Shown piece by piece: positions 1 through 9,220 of a DNA stretch of 34,360 bases. The DNA is from Candidatus Nealsoniibacteriota bacterium (GTDB taxonomy: Bacteria; Patescibacteriota; Minisyncoccia; Minisyncoccales; GWA2-46-15). The notes below the pieces were generated by a model that was not told the DNA's origin, ran no database searches, and worked only from the letters and a program-made list of their open reading frames with translations. The position numbers and the translations under genes are program-made. The DNA is taken from the NCBI GenBank assembly GCA_016207115.1, contig JACQQI010000024.1, forward strand, positions 1-34,360, written 5' to 3'. Within the stretch, counting starts at the first letter, position 1. Each line of letters opens with the position of its first letter.

Positions 1-37
1 AATTAGTAGTAACTTTTTCATTTTATCGTTTAGATTC

Positions 38-313
38 TTAGATTTTATTCAACAACCGGGTAATCCGGAGGATTTCCTGCACCATTTCTTGCTTCTTCTT
101 TTCATTCCTGGCCGCGATCGCGCTTTTAAAACAGGTGTTCAGGTGCCCTTCCATCAATTGCTGATGAGCCGATTTCAAAAGGCCGAGAACGGCCAAGTTT
201 TGCTGCATGACATCAATGCAATATTTGCCCTCTTCGGTCATTCTGATGATTTTACCCAGAAGAGATTGGGCCTTTTTGAAATTAATTAGAACGGCTTTCT
301 TTGATTTTTGCAT
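38..313 (-). CDS. CsoR/FrmR-family (DUF156) metal-sensing transcriptional repressor
   Basis: Protein MQKSKKAVLINFKKAQSLLGKIIRMTEEGKYCIDVMQQNLAVLGLLKSAHQQLMEGHLNTCFKSAI...; Cys...His-x3-Cys arrangement typical of CsoR. The ORF-track start at 406 would overlap the upstream smORF; ATG at 313 gives a 91-aa family-typical length. Confidence 0.85.
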   Translation of the reverse strand: MQKSKKAVLINFKKAQSLLGKIIRMTEEGKYCIDVMQQNLAVLGLLKSAHQQLMEGHLNTCFKSAIAARNEKKKQEMVQEILRITRLLNKI

Positions 314-386
314 ATATTTGCCCGTACCCAGGGTATGGGTATTCATTAAATATACCCGATGGAAAAACTTTGTCAAACCGCCCGAT
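314..386 (-). promoter_or_regulatory. Putative sigma70-type promoter and CsoR operator upstream of the CsoR-like gene
   Basis: Minus strand TTGACA (371-376), 16-bp spacer, TATATT (349-354); inverted repeat GGGTAT-N9-ATACCC (337-357) overlapping the -10, plus palindrome TACCC-A-GGGTA (325-335). Confidence 0.6.
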
Positions 387-566
387 TTAATGGCAACAAC
401 CGCCACTCGAATGATCTGGCTGTTCTTTAACCATTTTTTTTCGGTACTCTTCCCGGCAATCTTCCGAACAAAACTTTTTACCTCCGGCCACTGGATAATC
501 TTTTCCCTTTTCTAATTCCATTTTACAAACTGGACACTTTTCTTTGGAAGCGAAAAATTGAAACAT
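387..566 (-). CDS. Small (59 aa) TRASH/YHS-like cysteine-rich putative metal-binding protein
   Basis: My translation: MFQFFASKEKCPVCKMELEKGKDYPVAGGKKFCSEDCREEYRKKMVKEQPDHSSGGCCH*. CPVCKM...FCSEDCREEY matches TRASH/YHS style; below the ORF-track length cutoff. Confidence 0.75.
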   Translation of the reverse strand: MFQFFASKEKCPVCKMELEKGKDYPVAGGKKFCSEDCREEYRKKMVKEQPDHSSGGCCH

Positions 567-576
567 GATTGTTAAT

Positions 577-1476
577 TTACTTAATTTTCTCTACGACCTT
601 TGAATCCGGCTTCCGGCGGCGGGCGACGCCGACGAACAGGAGAAGAAAAACGAAAGCTACGGTGATCCAAATTACGGCCGGCATCTGAATTAAATATTGA
701 TTAACGAGGTTAATAAATTGAGCCGAGTAAACGTTCACCTTCATCTGATATGATGAGTGAACGGCCAGCTGGCCGGTCGAAGCCAGGTAGAGTATGAGAG
801 TTCCCATTGACAAAAAAGTCATCCCCGACATCAAATCGGCTACGGTAAGATTTATCGCTCTCCCCAAAAACGAGTAGGAAACCGGTTTCCTGAAAATGGC
901 GAATTTTTTGGTGAAGTCAACCCGATCGAGAAGGTAGGCAAGAAAAAAGAGGGGCGAAACCATGCCCAGGGCATAAGTCAGGGCATAGAGGCCTCCCCAG
1001 AGAAGAGAGCCCGGCAAAACAGAAAGAGCCAAAACGCCAGCGAGAACCGGAGCACAACAAAGAGTGGCAAAACCGGAAAAAACTCCCAGACTGAAGACTG
1101 AGCCGGGGCTATTGATCTTCGAAGCCGCCGCCGGGCGACTCGTTTTCATCGAAGGAACAGAGAAGGGCAAAGAAAAATGTTGGCCGAGTAAAATCAGAGC
1201 GGACAAAAATAGAAGAAGCAACCCGCCGAGAATAAATAAGGGGTCGTGGTATCGGCTGAAGAATCCTCCCAGGGCCGCCACGCCTAAACCCAAAGGCAGG
1301 AAAACCGTCAGCAGCCCGAGAAAAAAAACAAAGGTCATCAGAAAAACCGTCCGTTTTTGGGCAAAGACGGAACCGAGGTAGGCGGGCAATAGAACAGTGA
1401 TGCAGCAGGGGGCAAAAAGAGCGGCGACGCCGGCGACAAAGGCGGCGATGAGAGACGCTCCAACGAGTATTTCCAT
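577..1476 (-). CDS. CcdA/DsbD-like transmembrane thiol-disulfide exchange protein
   Basis: Multi-TM protein with APCCITVLLPAYLGS and GFATLCCAPVLAGVLALS motifs typical of the CcdA/DsbD membrane domain. Confidence 0.8.
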   Translation of the reverse strand: MEILVGASLIAAFVAGVAALFAPCCITVLLPAYLGSVFAQKRTVFLMTFVFFLGLLTVFLPLGLGVAALGGFFSRYHDPLFILGGLLLLFLSALILLGQHFSLPFSVPSMKTSRPAAASKINSPGSVFSLGVFSGFATLCCAPVLAGVLALSVLPGSLLWGGLYALTYALGMVSPLFFLAYLLDRVDFTKKFAIFRKPVSYSFLGRAINLTVADLMSGMTFLSMGTLILYLASTGQLAVHSSYQMKVNVYSAQFINLVNQYLIQMPAVIWITVAFVFLLLFVGVARRRKPDSKVVEKIK

Positions 1477-1477
1477 G

Positions 1478-1550
1478 TTACCTTTTTGCGGAGCAAAAAA
1501 GCTAAGCTTTGTTTACCTTTTCGCGAAGCGAAAAGGCTAAGCTTTGCTTA
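1478..1550 (-). repeat. Two tandem hairpin repeats (AAGCTTAGCCTTTT..loop..AAAAGGTAA family)
   Basis: Minus strand: AAGCAAAGCTTAGCCTTTTCGCTTCGCGAAAAGGTAAACAAAGCTTAGCTTTTTTGCTCCGCAAAAAGGTAA directly before the CcdA-like ATG. Confidence 0.8.
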
Positions 1551-1554
1551 TTTT

Positions 1555-2157
1555 TTACAGCTTTGAGATTTCGGAAAGAAGGACATCGTTTCTCAGGCCC
1601 ATTTTAGGGTCATCGAGAGTGTAACGGATAATGCCGTTTTTATCGACGATGAAATAAGTATGTCCGGGGTAGCCACCGGGGTGCATCGGGGAGGGCGGGT
1701 GCATAGATGAAGACAGGGCCAAAATGTCGTAAGCCGTGGAAACTTTTCGATCAGAATCAAAAAGAATCTCGGCTTTTGAAAATTCTGGTAATTGGCTGAC
1801 GATCTTATCCCATTCGCTTTTTTGATCGATGACAATGGAAAACGCCCTTACCTTATCGGCGTTGAATCTTTCGTCGCCGGCAAGAGACTTGATCTGGTCC
1901 CAGCAGGCCGGGTAACACATTGCTCCTTCATTAAAAAAGAGGATGACCGTTTTCCCTCGATAATCGCTGAGCCGAACGGTTTTATTATTGATGTCTTGAA
2001 GAACAAAATCTGGAGCCTGTTTTCCGACGGCTTGGCTAAAGTTCAACTTCTCGTTCTCTGTCTTTGTCTCTGACAATCTCTGGGGTTGATTGAAATAAAT
2101 AAATAATGAGCCGACCACCAACAATAAAGAAAAAAGGGCGAGAATCTTAACAAACAT
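1555..2157 (-). CDS. Membrane-anchored redoxin (AhpC/TSA-TlpA-like thioredoxin fold)
   Basis: N-terminal TM, then GKQAPDFVLQDINNKTVRLSDYRGKTVILFFNEGAMCYPACWDQI...HTYFIVDKNGIIRYTLDD. Confidence 0.8.
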   Translation of the reverse strand: MFVKILALFSLLLVVGSLFIYFNQPQRLSETKTENEKLNFSQAVGKQAPDFVLQDINNKTVRLSDYRGKTVILFFNEGAMCYPACWDQIKSLAGDERFNADKVRAFSIVIDQKSEWDKIVSQLPEFSKAEILFDSDRKVSTAYDILALSSSMHPPSPMHPGGYPGHTYFIVDKNGIIRYTLDDPKMGLRNDVLLSEISKL

Positions 2158-2307
2158 GTTGTTTTAACGATTAACGGCGTGGTTGATTATTTCGACTCTT
2201 TACCCAGACCTGGGGTGGGGGTACTGATGTCACCATAGCAGATGAGGAGTTTCTGTCAACTCGTGTTGGCGATGGGGTCAATCTGTGGTAGATTAAAGGA
2301 GAAATCG

Positions 2308-2379
2308 GCGGGTGTAGCACAACGGTCAGTGCGCTTGTTTTCCAAACAAGATAAGAGGGTTCGACTCCCTTCACCCGCT
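2308..2379 (+). tRNA. tRNA-Gly (anticodon TCC)
   Basis: Acceptor GCGGGTG/CACCCGC, anticodon stem CTTGT-TTTCCAA-ACAAG, T-arm GAGGGTTCGACTCCCTT; CCA not encoded. Confidence 0.93.
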
Positions 2380-2390
2380 CAAACAAAAGA

Positions 2391-2406
2391 CAGCCCCAAA
2401 GGGCTG
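2391..2406 (-). terminator. Possible weak intrinsic terminator
   Basis: Minus strand CAGCCC-TTTG-GGGCTG followed by TCTTTTGTTTG. Confidence 0.45.
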
Positions 2407-2433
2407 CCCGTGGCATTTCATGAGAAGAGGGTC

Positions 2434-2538
2434 CTAACGGCCAAACAGATACCAAAGTAAAACGACGACGAGGACGGCGCAAGTCAGACCGGCGCCGTAG
2501 ACCAGTTTTTTATTGGCTAAAAAGTCTTGCGGTAGCAT
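2434..2538 (-). CDS. Putative 34-aa single-TM peptide (smORF)
   Basis: My translation: MLPQDFLANKKLVYGAGLTCAVLVVVLLWYLFGR*; hydrophobic segment with charged flanks, between rny and a terminator-like hairpin. No clear RBS. Confidence 0.35.
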   Translation of the reverse strand: MLPQDFLANKKLVYGAGLTCAVLVVVLLWYLFGR

Positions 2539-2618
2539 AGTCACAAAAAGTTGTTTAAGAACCTCTCTGCGCGAGAACCTTGATTCTCGCCGAGGCTCGA
2601 ATTAAGAAAAACGACCTT

Positions 2619-4151
2619 TTACCGAGCGTGCTCGGTGATCCTCAATTCGCGGATCAGATTGACCTTGATTTCGCCCGGATAGCGCAGCTCTTCCTGGATT
2701 TTGGCGGCAATCTCCTTGGCCATCTTTTTGGCGCCAAAGTCATCGATTTCGTCGGGGCGAACAAAAATCCGGATCTCTCTCCCGGCCTGCAAAGCCCAGG
2801 CTTTTTCGACTCCCGGAAAATTTAAAGCGATCGTTTCCAAGTCTCCCAGTCGTTTGAGATAATTCTCCACGGTGTCTTTCCGAGCGCCCGGCCGAGCTCC
2901 AGAAATCTGATCGGCTGTCTGAACCAAAACCGCCTCCAGGCTTTCGTAGGGATATTCTTCATGATGAGACTTCATGGCTGCGATCACGGCTTTTTCCACG
3001 CCGAACTTTTCTAAGATCTTAATGCCGATCTCGACGTGAGAGCCTTCGATTTGCTGGTCAACTGCTTTACCGACGTCGTGCAGAAGACCGGCTTTCTTCG
3101 CCACCTGAACGTTGCCGCCGATCTCGGCGGCCAGGCCGGCCGAAAGGTGAGCCACCTCGATCGAGTGCAAAAGAACATTCTGACCGTAGCTCGTCCGGAA
3201 CTTTAAGCGCCCCAGAAGCTGAACCAACTTCGGATCAAACCCGATGATGCCGGTCTCATAGATGGCCGTGTCGCCGGCTTCCCGGATTTGCTTGGCGATT
3301 TCCGATTCGGCTTTGGCCACTTCGTCTTCAATCCGCGCCGGTTGAATCCGGCCGTCTTGGATCAGTTTTTCCAAAGCCACTTTGGCGATCTGTCGTCGGA
3401 TCGGGTCAAAACCCGAAATGACGAGGGCTTGAGGCGTTTCGTCGATGATGACCTCCACGCCGGTTAATTTTTCCAGGGTCCGGATATTCCGGCCCTCCTT
3501 GCCGATGATGCGTCCCTTAATTTCGTCGTTGGGCAAAGCGATGGTGGTCGTGGTAATCTCTTGAGCCTGGGACAGGGCCTGTTTTTGGATGACCAAAGAC
3601 AATATCTCTTTGGCCTTTTTATCGAACTGTTCTCGACCATTCTCTTCCAGCTTTCTCATTCTTTCCATGATCTCCAACTGAGAACTATTTTCGACCTTGG
3701 CCAGCAACTCCTCTTTGGCCTCTCTCGCCGTCAGTCCCGAGACTCTTTCGAGCTCGGCGCGGGTCTTGAGATTGAGCTCTTCGATATTCTTTTTTACTTC
3801 TTTGAGTTTCTCCACCTTCTCGGAGAAATCCTGTTCGCGCCCTTCGAATTGGTCGATTCGTTGTTCTAACAAGCTTTCTCTTTTCAAAAGCAAACCCTCC
3901 GCGCGAAAGATTTCCTGGCGGCGATCCTCGGTTTCTTTTTGAGCGGTTTCGAGGAATTTTTGCGCCTTGGTCTTGGCCTCAGAGAGAATGGCCTCAGCCT
4001 CCACTCTGGCCTGAGAAGCCATCTTCTGCAGCCTGGCTTCAATACTGCCGAGAGTCCTCTTGGCAATTGATTGGCGCGTCAGATAGCCCAAGACGGATCC
4101 GACGGCCAAAGATAAAAACGCTAAGATAACAAGAAAGAGTGGTTGTTCCAT
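2619..4151 (-). CDS. rny: Ribonuclease Y (N-terminal TM, KH, HD domains)
   Basis: GRIIGKEGRNIRTLEKLTGVEVIIDETPQALVISGFDPIRR (KH) and HSIEVAHLSAGLAAEIGGNVQVAKKAGLLHDVGKAVD (HD). Confidence 0.95.
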   Translation of the reverse strand: MEQPLFLVILAFLSLAVGSVLGYLTRQSIAKRTLGSIEARLQKMASQARVEAEAILSEAKTKAQKFLETAQKETEDRRQEIFRAEGLLLKRESLLEQRIDQFEGREQDFSEKVEKLKEVKKNIEELNLKTRAELERVSGLTAREAKEELLAKVENSSQLEIMERMRKLEENGREQFDKKAKEILSLVIQKQALSQAQEITTTTIALPNDEIKGRIIGKEGRNIRTLEKLTGVEVIIDETPQALVISGFDPIRRQIAKVALEKLIQDGRIQPARIEDEVAKAESEIAKQIREAGDTAIYETGIIGFDPKLVQLLGRLKFRTSYGQNVLLHSIEVAHLSAGLAAEIGGNVQVAKKAGLLHDVGKAVDQQIEGSHVEIGIKILEKFGVEKAVIAAMKSHHEEYPYESLEAVLVQTADQISGARPGARKDTVENYLKRLGDLETIALNFPGVEKAWALQAGREIRIFVRPDEIDDFGAKKMAKEIAAKIQEELRYPGEIKVNLIRELRITEHAR

Positions 4152-4195
4152 ATTGGATAAAACCTTGAGTCGGCTGCATCAAACTCTAGTTTAAG

Positions 4196-4780
4196 TTAAT
4201 TTTTAGTCTTGATGACCGCATCGATCAATCCGTAAGCCTTGGCCTCATCGGCCCCGAGGTAAAAATCACGATCGGTATCTTTTTCGATCTTTGCCAAAGA
4301 CTGGCCCGTGTGCTTGGCCAGAATCTGGTTCAGTTTTTCCCTGATTTTCAGAATCTGTTTGGCCGTAATCTCAATCTCCACGGCTTCGCCCGTTACCCCG
4401 CCAGCGACCTGATGCAGCAGGATTTCTGAATTGGGTAGGGCAAATCTTTTGCTTTTTTGACCCGCACACAGCAAAACCGCTCCCATGGAGGCGGCTAAGC
4501 CCACGCAAACCGTGGAAATGTCCGGTTTGACGTGTTGCATCGTATCATAGATGGCCAAGCCGGCCGTGACCGAACCGCCGGGAGTATTAATGTAGAGCTG
4601 GATGTCCTTGGCCGGGTCTTTCGAGGCCAAAAACAAAAGCTGGGCAATGATAGAATTGGCCACCTGGTCCGTGATCGGCCCGGCGAGAAAAACGATCCTC
4701 TCCTTGAGGAGACGGGAATAGATATCGTAAGCTCTCTCGCCAAACTGGGATTTTTCAATTACGGTTGGGATCAGATTCAT
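4196..4780 (-). CDS. clpP: ATP-dependent Clp protease proteolytic subunit
   Basis: Catalytic contexts [14 protein letters not shown] (Ser) and ILLHQVAGG (His); canonical start [32 protein letters not shown]. Confidence 0.96.
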   Translation of the reverse strand: MNLIPTVIEKSQFGERAYDIYSRLLKERIVFLAGPITDQVANSIIAQLLFLASKDPAKDIQLYINTPGGSVTAGLAIYDTMQHVKPDISTVCVGLAASMGAVLLCAGQKSKRFALPNSEILLHQVAGGVTGEAVEIEITAKQILKIREKLNQILAKHTGQSLAKIEKDTDRDFYLGADEAKAYGLIDAVIKTKN

Positions 4781-4815
4781 GTAAGTAATCTTACGTAAAT
4801 CATCTTAACAAAAAT

Positions 4816-4840
4816 CTCCCCGTCCGTAAAGGACGGGGAG
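4816..4840 (-). terminator. Intrinsic terminator of hppA
   Basis: Minus strand CTCCCCGTCC-TTTAC-GGACGGGGAG followed by ATTTTTG, 20 bp past the hppA stop. Confidence 0.85.
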
Positions 4841-4860
4841 CGGGCCTTTTCGAATCAAAA

Positions 4861-6843
4861 TTAAACCAGAAAAGCCACGATCAGAAGGGCGACGATGTTG
4901 ATAACCTTGATCATGGGATTTATGGCGGGCCCAGCCGTGTCTTTGTAGGGGTCGCCGACCGTGTCGCCGGTCACGGCCGCCTGATGGGCAAAAGAACCCT
5001 TGCCGCCGTAGTTGCCTTCTTCGATGTACTTTTTGGCGTTATCCCAGGCCGCTCCCCCGGAAGTCATGGAAATGGCCAGAAAGAGGCCGGTCAGAATGCT
5101 GCCCATCAAGACTCCGGCCAGGGCCAGCGGCCCCAGAAGAAAACCAATCAGGATCGGCGCCAAGACCGGCAAGAGAGTTGGGACGACCATTTCTTTCAGC
5201 GCGGCCTTGGTCACGATATCAACACACTTTCCGTACTCCGGCTTTTGCGTTCCCTCCATCAAGCCCGGAATTTCTTTGAATTGCCGACGAACTTCGTTAA
5301 CGACCTGACCCGCGGCCTTGCCCACGGCGAGCATGGCCAGAGAAGCAAAAAAGTAGGGGATGAGGCCGCCCAGGAAAAGCCCGACGATTACTTTCGGGTC
5401 GTCCAAAGAAAACTGGAAACGGCCGCCGGCCGCCAGCAGTTCCTGGGTGAAGCTGGCAAAAAGCACCAGGGCCGCCAATCCCGCCGAGGCAATGGCGTAG
5501 CCCTTGGTGACGGCTTTGGTCGTATTGCCCACCGCGTCTAAGGCATCGGTAACTTTCCGGACGTCTTCACCGGCACCCGACATCTCGGCCAAGCCGCCGG
5601 CATTGTCCACAATCGGCCCGAAAGCGTCAATGGCGATGATTAGACCCGTCAAAGAAAGCATGGCGACCGTGGCCAGGGCCACGCCGAAAATCCCGGCCAG
5701 CCAGAAACTGACCAGGATGCCCGAGGAAATTAAAATGGTCGGCAGGACGGTCGACTGCATGCCCACGGCTAAGCCGATGATGACGTTCGTCCCGTGACCG
5801 GTTTGAGACGAGGCGGCGATAGACCTAACCGGCGAGTGTTTTTTGGAAGTGAAGTACTCGGTGATGGCAAAGATTCCCGCGGTCACGACCAGGCCTACCA
5901 AAGAAGCCAAATAGAGCTTATTCGCCGAAAAGGGACTCAGCCGGCTGAACTTTTGGATAATCGGATAGAAGCCCAGGGCAGCGACTAAAGCGGAAACGAT
6001 CAGTCCTTGATAGAGAGCGGGCATGATTTCTTGGTTTCGACCCAGACGGACGAAAAAACTGCCGACGATCGAGGCGAGGATAGCTACCATCCCGAGGAAA
6101 AGAGGTAAAAGTACCAGGGGCGAGTCGGCCGAGACCAAGAGAGATCCGAGAATCATTGTCGAGATCAGAGCGATGACATAGGTTTCAAAAAGATCGGCGG
6201 CCATGCCGGCGCAATCACCCACGTTGTCGCCGACCTGATCGGCGATCACGGCCGGATTCCGAGGATCGTCTTCGGGAATGCCTTTTTCTACTTTACCGAC
6301 GATGTCGGCGCCGACGTCCGCGGCCTTGGTATAGATGCCGCCGCCCAGTCGGGCAAAAACAGAAATCAAGGAGCTGCCCAAGCCCAAGGCCACCAAGGCC
6401 TTCAAATCATTGGTCAAAAGATAGAACCCGGAAACGACCAGCAAGCCCAGCCCGACCACCAGAAAGCCGGTCACTGATCCGCCCTTGAAAGCCAGATCGA
6501 GAGCCGAGCTCAATCCTTTTTGAGCCGCCGCGGTTACCTTGTGATTGGCCTGAGTCGAAACGATCATACCCAAAAACCCGCAGAGGCCAGAGACAAAAGC
6601 CCCGAGCAGAAAAGCGAGTCCGGCCCGGAAACCCAAGACCAGAGACAAAAGAATGAAAAGAAAAGCGGCCACGGCCGCGATGGTTTTGCCCTGCCTCTGG
6701 AGATAGGAAAGAGCGCCCTGACGGATTCCAAGACTGATCTCGAGAGCCCGAGGCGAACCAGCGGGGGCCTCTCCGATCTTTTTGACCAAGAAGAAGACAA
6801 AGAGCAGGGCTAAAAGAGAAACGAGAATGGGAAAAAACAACAT
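4861..6843 (-). CDS. hppA: Membrane-bound proton-translocating pyrophosphatase
   Basis: [50 protein letters not shown] and [24 protein letters not shown]. Confidence 0.96.
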   Translation of the reverse strand: MLFFPILVSLLALLFVFFLVKKIGEAPAGSPRALEISLGIRQGALSYLQRQGKTIAAVAAFLFILLSLVLGFRAGLAFLLGAFVSGLCGFLGMIVSTQANHKVTAAAQKGLSSALDLAFKGGSVTGFLVVGLGLLVVSGFYLLTNDLKALVALGLGSSLISVFARLGGGIYTKAADVGADIVGKVEKGIPEDDPRNPAVIADQVGDNVGDCAGMAADLFETYVIALISTMILGSLLVSADSPLVLLPLFLGMVAILASIVGSFFVRLGRNQEIMPALYQGLIVSALVAALGFYPIIQKFSRLSPFSANKLYLASLVGLVVTAGIFAITEYFTSKKHSPVRSIAASSQTGHGTNVIIGLAVGMQSTVLPTILISSGILVSFWLAGIFGVALATVAMLSLTGLIIAIDAFGPIVDNAGGLAEMSGAGEDVRKVTDALDAVGNTTKAVTKGYAIASAGLAALVLFASFTQELLAAGGRFQFSLDDPKVIVGLFLGGLIPYFFASLAMLAVGKAAGQVVNEVRRQFKEIPGLMEGTQKPEYGKCVDIVTKAALKEMVVPTLLPVLAPILIGFLLGPLALAGVLMGSILTGLFLAISMTSGGAAWDNAKKYIEEGNYGGKGSFAHQAAVTGDTVGDPYKDTAGPAINPMIKVINIVALLIVAFLV

Positions 6844-6860
6844 ATCGCTTCGCGTTATTA

Positions 6861-8204
6861 TTAAGCTTCTTTTTTGTCTTTTTTGACTTTGGGCTGGCTT
6901 TTTTTGGGTGTCGCCTTTTGATTTCGAGCAGGGTGAGAAACAAGGTTCTCACCAAGAGCGAGGTTCTTAGTTTTTTTCTCGGCCGGCTGACCTGAACCCT
7001 CTTTGATCTCTGCCGGCGGCTCGACCGGCGTCTCCTCTGGCGTTGATTCCTCTGCGGATTTCGAAGAAGATTCTGCCTCGCTCCGCACGTCAATTTTCCA
7101 GCCCGTGAGTTTGGCCGCCAATCTCACGTTCTGGCCGTCTTTGCCGATGGCTAGAGATAGCTGGTCTTCTGGAACAATGGCGAGGGCCAGGTTCTTCTCT
7201 TCGGTTTTGACCTCGAGTACCTTGGCTGGACTCAGGGCATTGGCAATCAAGTCGGCGGGATCGTCAGACCAATTGATGATGTCTATCTTCTCGCCGCCCA
7301 GTTCGTTGATGACGGTCATGACCCGAGTGCCCCTCTGGCCCACGGCGGCGCCGATCGGATCGATTCTCTCGTCATTGGAGAAAACGGCGACTTTGGATCG
7401 AGAACCCGCTTCTCGGGCGATCGATTTTATCTGGACTTGGCCCGAAGCAATTTCCGGCACTTCCAGCTCGAAAAGCCGAGAAATCAATTTCGGATGCGAT
7501 CGGGAAAGGAAGATGACCGGTCCCCGGGGTGTGTTCTCGGTTTTCAAGAGATAGACTTTTAGGCGCTGACCGGGGCGGTAAAACTCTCCCGGGACCTGTT
7601 CCTCTCGCGTCAGGATGCCGAGAGTCTTGCCAATGTTGAGGAAAACGTTGCGCCCTTCGATCCGCTGGACAGTTCCCGAGACCGCTTCTCCCTCTTTGGC
7701 CTGAAATTCGGAAAAAACGGTTTCCTTCTCGATCTCTTTGATCTTTTGTAAAACCACCTGCTTGGCGGTCTGGGCGGCGATGCGACCGAAAGAAGAAGCC
7801 GATTGAGACTCGAGGGGGAACTCCAATTCTTCCCCGGCCTTGACTCCTTTTTTAACTTTCTTGGCCTCCGCCAGTACCAAATGCCTTTCGGGATTAAAGC
7901 GGATCTTTTTTTCTTGTCCCTCTCCGGCCATCTCCGGAGTTTCCGGCCGGCCGGTTGTTTTCAGCTCTTCCAGCTCTGCCTCGGAGTAGATCATCTTGTC
8001 GTCCACTATCAGCTTCACCTGCCAAAACTCAACTTCGCCGGTGTCCAAATCCAGCTTGGCTTTGATCAACTGGCCCTTTTTGCCGTAATCTTTTTTATAG
8101 GCCGAGGACAAAGCCTGTTCGATCGTCTCGATGACTTTTTCCTTGGGGATGCCGCGCTCTTCAGAAATCTGATTGATGGCGGCAGCGAATGATTTTAAAT
8201 CCAT
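6861..8204 (-). CDS. nusA: Transcription termination/antitermination protein NusA
   Basis: [42 protein letters not shown]1 and KH segments ([46 protein letters not shown]). Start placed at the inner Met. Confidence 0.94.
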   Translation of the reverse strand: MDLKSFAAAINQISEERGIPKEKVIETIEQALSSAYKKDYGKKGQLIKAKLDLDTGEVEFWQVKLIVDDKMIYSEAELEELKTTGRPETPEMAGEGQEKKIRFNPERHLVLAEAKKVKKGVKAGEELEFPLESQSASSFGRIAAQTAKQVVLQKIKEIEKETVFSEFQAKEGEAVSGTVQRIEGRNVFLNIGKTLGILTREEQVPGEFYRPGQRLKVYLLKTENTPRGPVIFLSRSHPKLISRLFELEVPEIASGQVQIKSIAREAGSRSKVAVFSNDERIDPIGAAVGQRGTRVMTVINELGGEKIDIINWSDDPADLIANALSPAKVLEVKTEEKNLALAIVPEDQLSLAIGKDGQNVRLAAKLTGWKIDVRSEAESSSKSAEESTPEETPVEPPAEIKEGSGQPAEKKTKNLALGENLVSHPARNQKATPKKSQPKVKKDKKEA

Positions 8205-8261
8205 ATTTAGATTTAACCTCAAAAACGAAGAAACGTCAATTTTAGAAAGATGGGACGAACC

Positions 8262-8582
8262 TTATCCGCGCGATGACAATAATAGGATGATCGTCACCGC
8301 GACAACGAAAAAAATGAGCCAAGCTAGAGTGGCGAAGAGCAGGCCAAAGGCTTCTTTTTTGAGGCCGCTCAAATAGAGGTGGATGGGTTGGCCCAAGACC
8401 AACAGGCTCGTTACGGACGCCGATATAATAAACAGAAGTAATAAGAAAAGCGGCACAAGGAAACTGGGCGCCTGACCAAAAATAACTTGTCCGTTAAAAA
8501 GCAGCCACGCGACGGCAGACGTATATAAAAAGACGCCGAGCGCATTTAATAAACTTTTCCAAAAGTATTCCAGTTTTTTCAT
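8262..8582 (-). CDS. Small multi-TM hypothetical membrane protein
   Basis: ORF with about three hydrophobic segments; start could be 8609 or 8582 (MKKLEYFWKS). Confidence 0.6.
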   Translation of the reverse strand: MKKLEYFWKSLLNALGVFLYTSAVAWLLFNGQVIFGQAPSFLVPLFLLLLFIISASVTSLLVLGQPIHLYLSGLKKEAFGLLFATLAWLIFFVVAVTIILLLSSRG

Positions 8583-8619
8583 TGATTTACGGAAAGCCGG
8601 TACGAGCAATTTAGGACAG

Positions 8620-8690
8620 TGGACCTGGCGAGAATCGAACTCGCGCCTCTACAATGCGAATGTAGCGTAATGCCACTTTACTACAGGCCC
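8620..8690 (-). tRNA. tRNA-Ala (anticodon CGC)
   Basis: GGGCCTG/CAGGTCC acceptor with G3:U70, A73; anticodon stem CTACA-TTCGCAT-TGTAG; T-arm GCGAGTTCGATTCTCGC. Confidence 0.93.
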
Positions 8691-9136
8691 GTTTTACTTT
8701 TCCAAACAGTCTCCAGTAGTTTTAAGAAACGAGTAAAAAGAAAAATCCCTAAGATCTCGACGGTGAGCACGGAAATATCTCTCAATGTTCCGATGGGATA
8801 GCCTTCTCGAGAGTAGCTGAAATAATCTCGGCTCCAGAAATTGACAACATACAGGGCCGTCGTCAGGAGCACCCAGGCGTAGACAAAGAACTCACCGTTC
8901 CTCTTGTTCTTTTTCTCGCCCAGCCAGCGCACCAGTTCTTTGTGTAAAGAATAGATTAACAAGACGGATAGGTAGAATAGATTCATTCTGGCCGGGAGAA
9001 AACTACCCCGGCTGAAAAAATCAGCGGTCATCATCCCCATCGTCGCCAGGGTGACAATGGCACAGATGAAAAAAAGGTTTTGACTGATGCCAGACTCGAT
9101 TTTCTTCAAATCGTCCGGCCGCTCATTGTTTTGCAT
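8681..9136 (-). CDS. Multi-TM hypothetical membrane protein
   Basis: 151-aa ORF with four or so hydrophobic segments; its 3' end overlaps the 5' end of tRNA-Ala. Confidence 0.6.
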   Translation of the reverse strand: MQNNERPDDLKKIESGISQNLFFICAIVTLATMGMMTADFFSRGSFLPARMNLFYLSVLLIYSLHKELVRWLGEKKNKRNGEFFVYAWVLLTTALYVVNFWSRDYFSYSREGYPIGTLRDISVLTVEILGIFLFTRFLKLLETVWKSKTGL

Positions 9137-9141
9137 ATCTT

Positions 9142-9212
9142 TCGGGGCGTCCAGATTTGAACTGGAACAGCTGACTCCCGAAGCCAGTATACTACCATTA
9201 TATTACGCCCCG
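9142..9212 (-). tRNA. tRNA-Pro (anticodon CGG)
   Basis: CGGGGCG/CGCCCCG acceptor, A73; anticodon stem CTGGC-TTCGGGA-GTCAG; T-arm CCAGTTCAAATCTGG. Confidence 0.93.
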
Positions 9213-9220
9213 TAACTAAT

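Noticed and set aside
2171-2482. 103-aa minus-strand ORF (ORF track) containing FERVKGVEPSYLVWKTSALTVVLHPP
   Set aside because: It is antisense read-through of tRNA-Gly, a well known type of spurious translated-tRNA annotation.
6407-7093. 228-aa minus-strand ORF rich in Arg/Ser
   Set aside because: Lies in another frame of hppA and nusA, which are confidently assigned; low-complexity composition.
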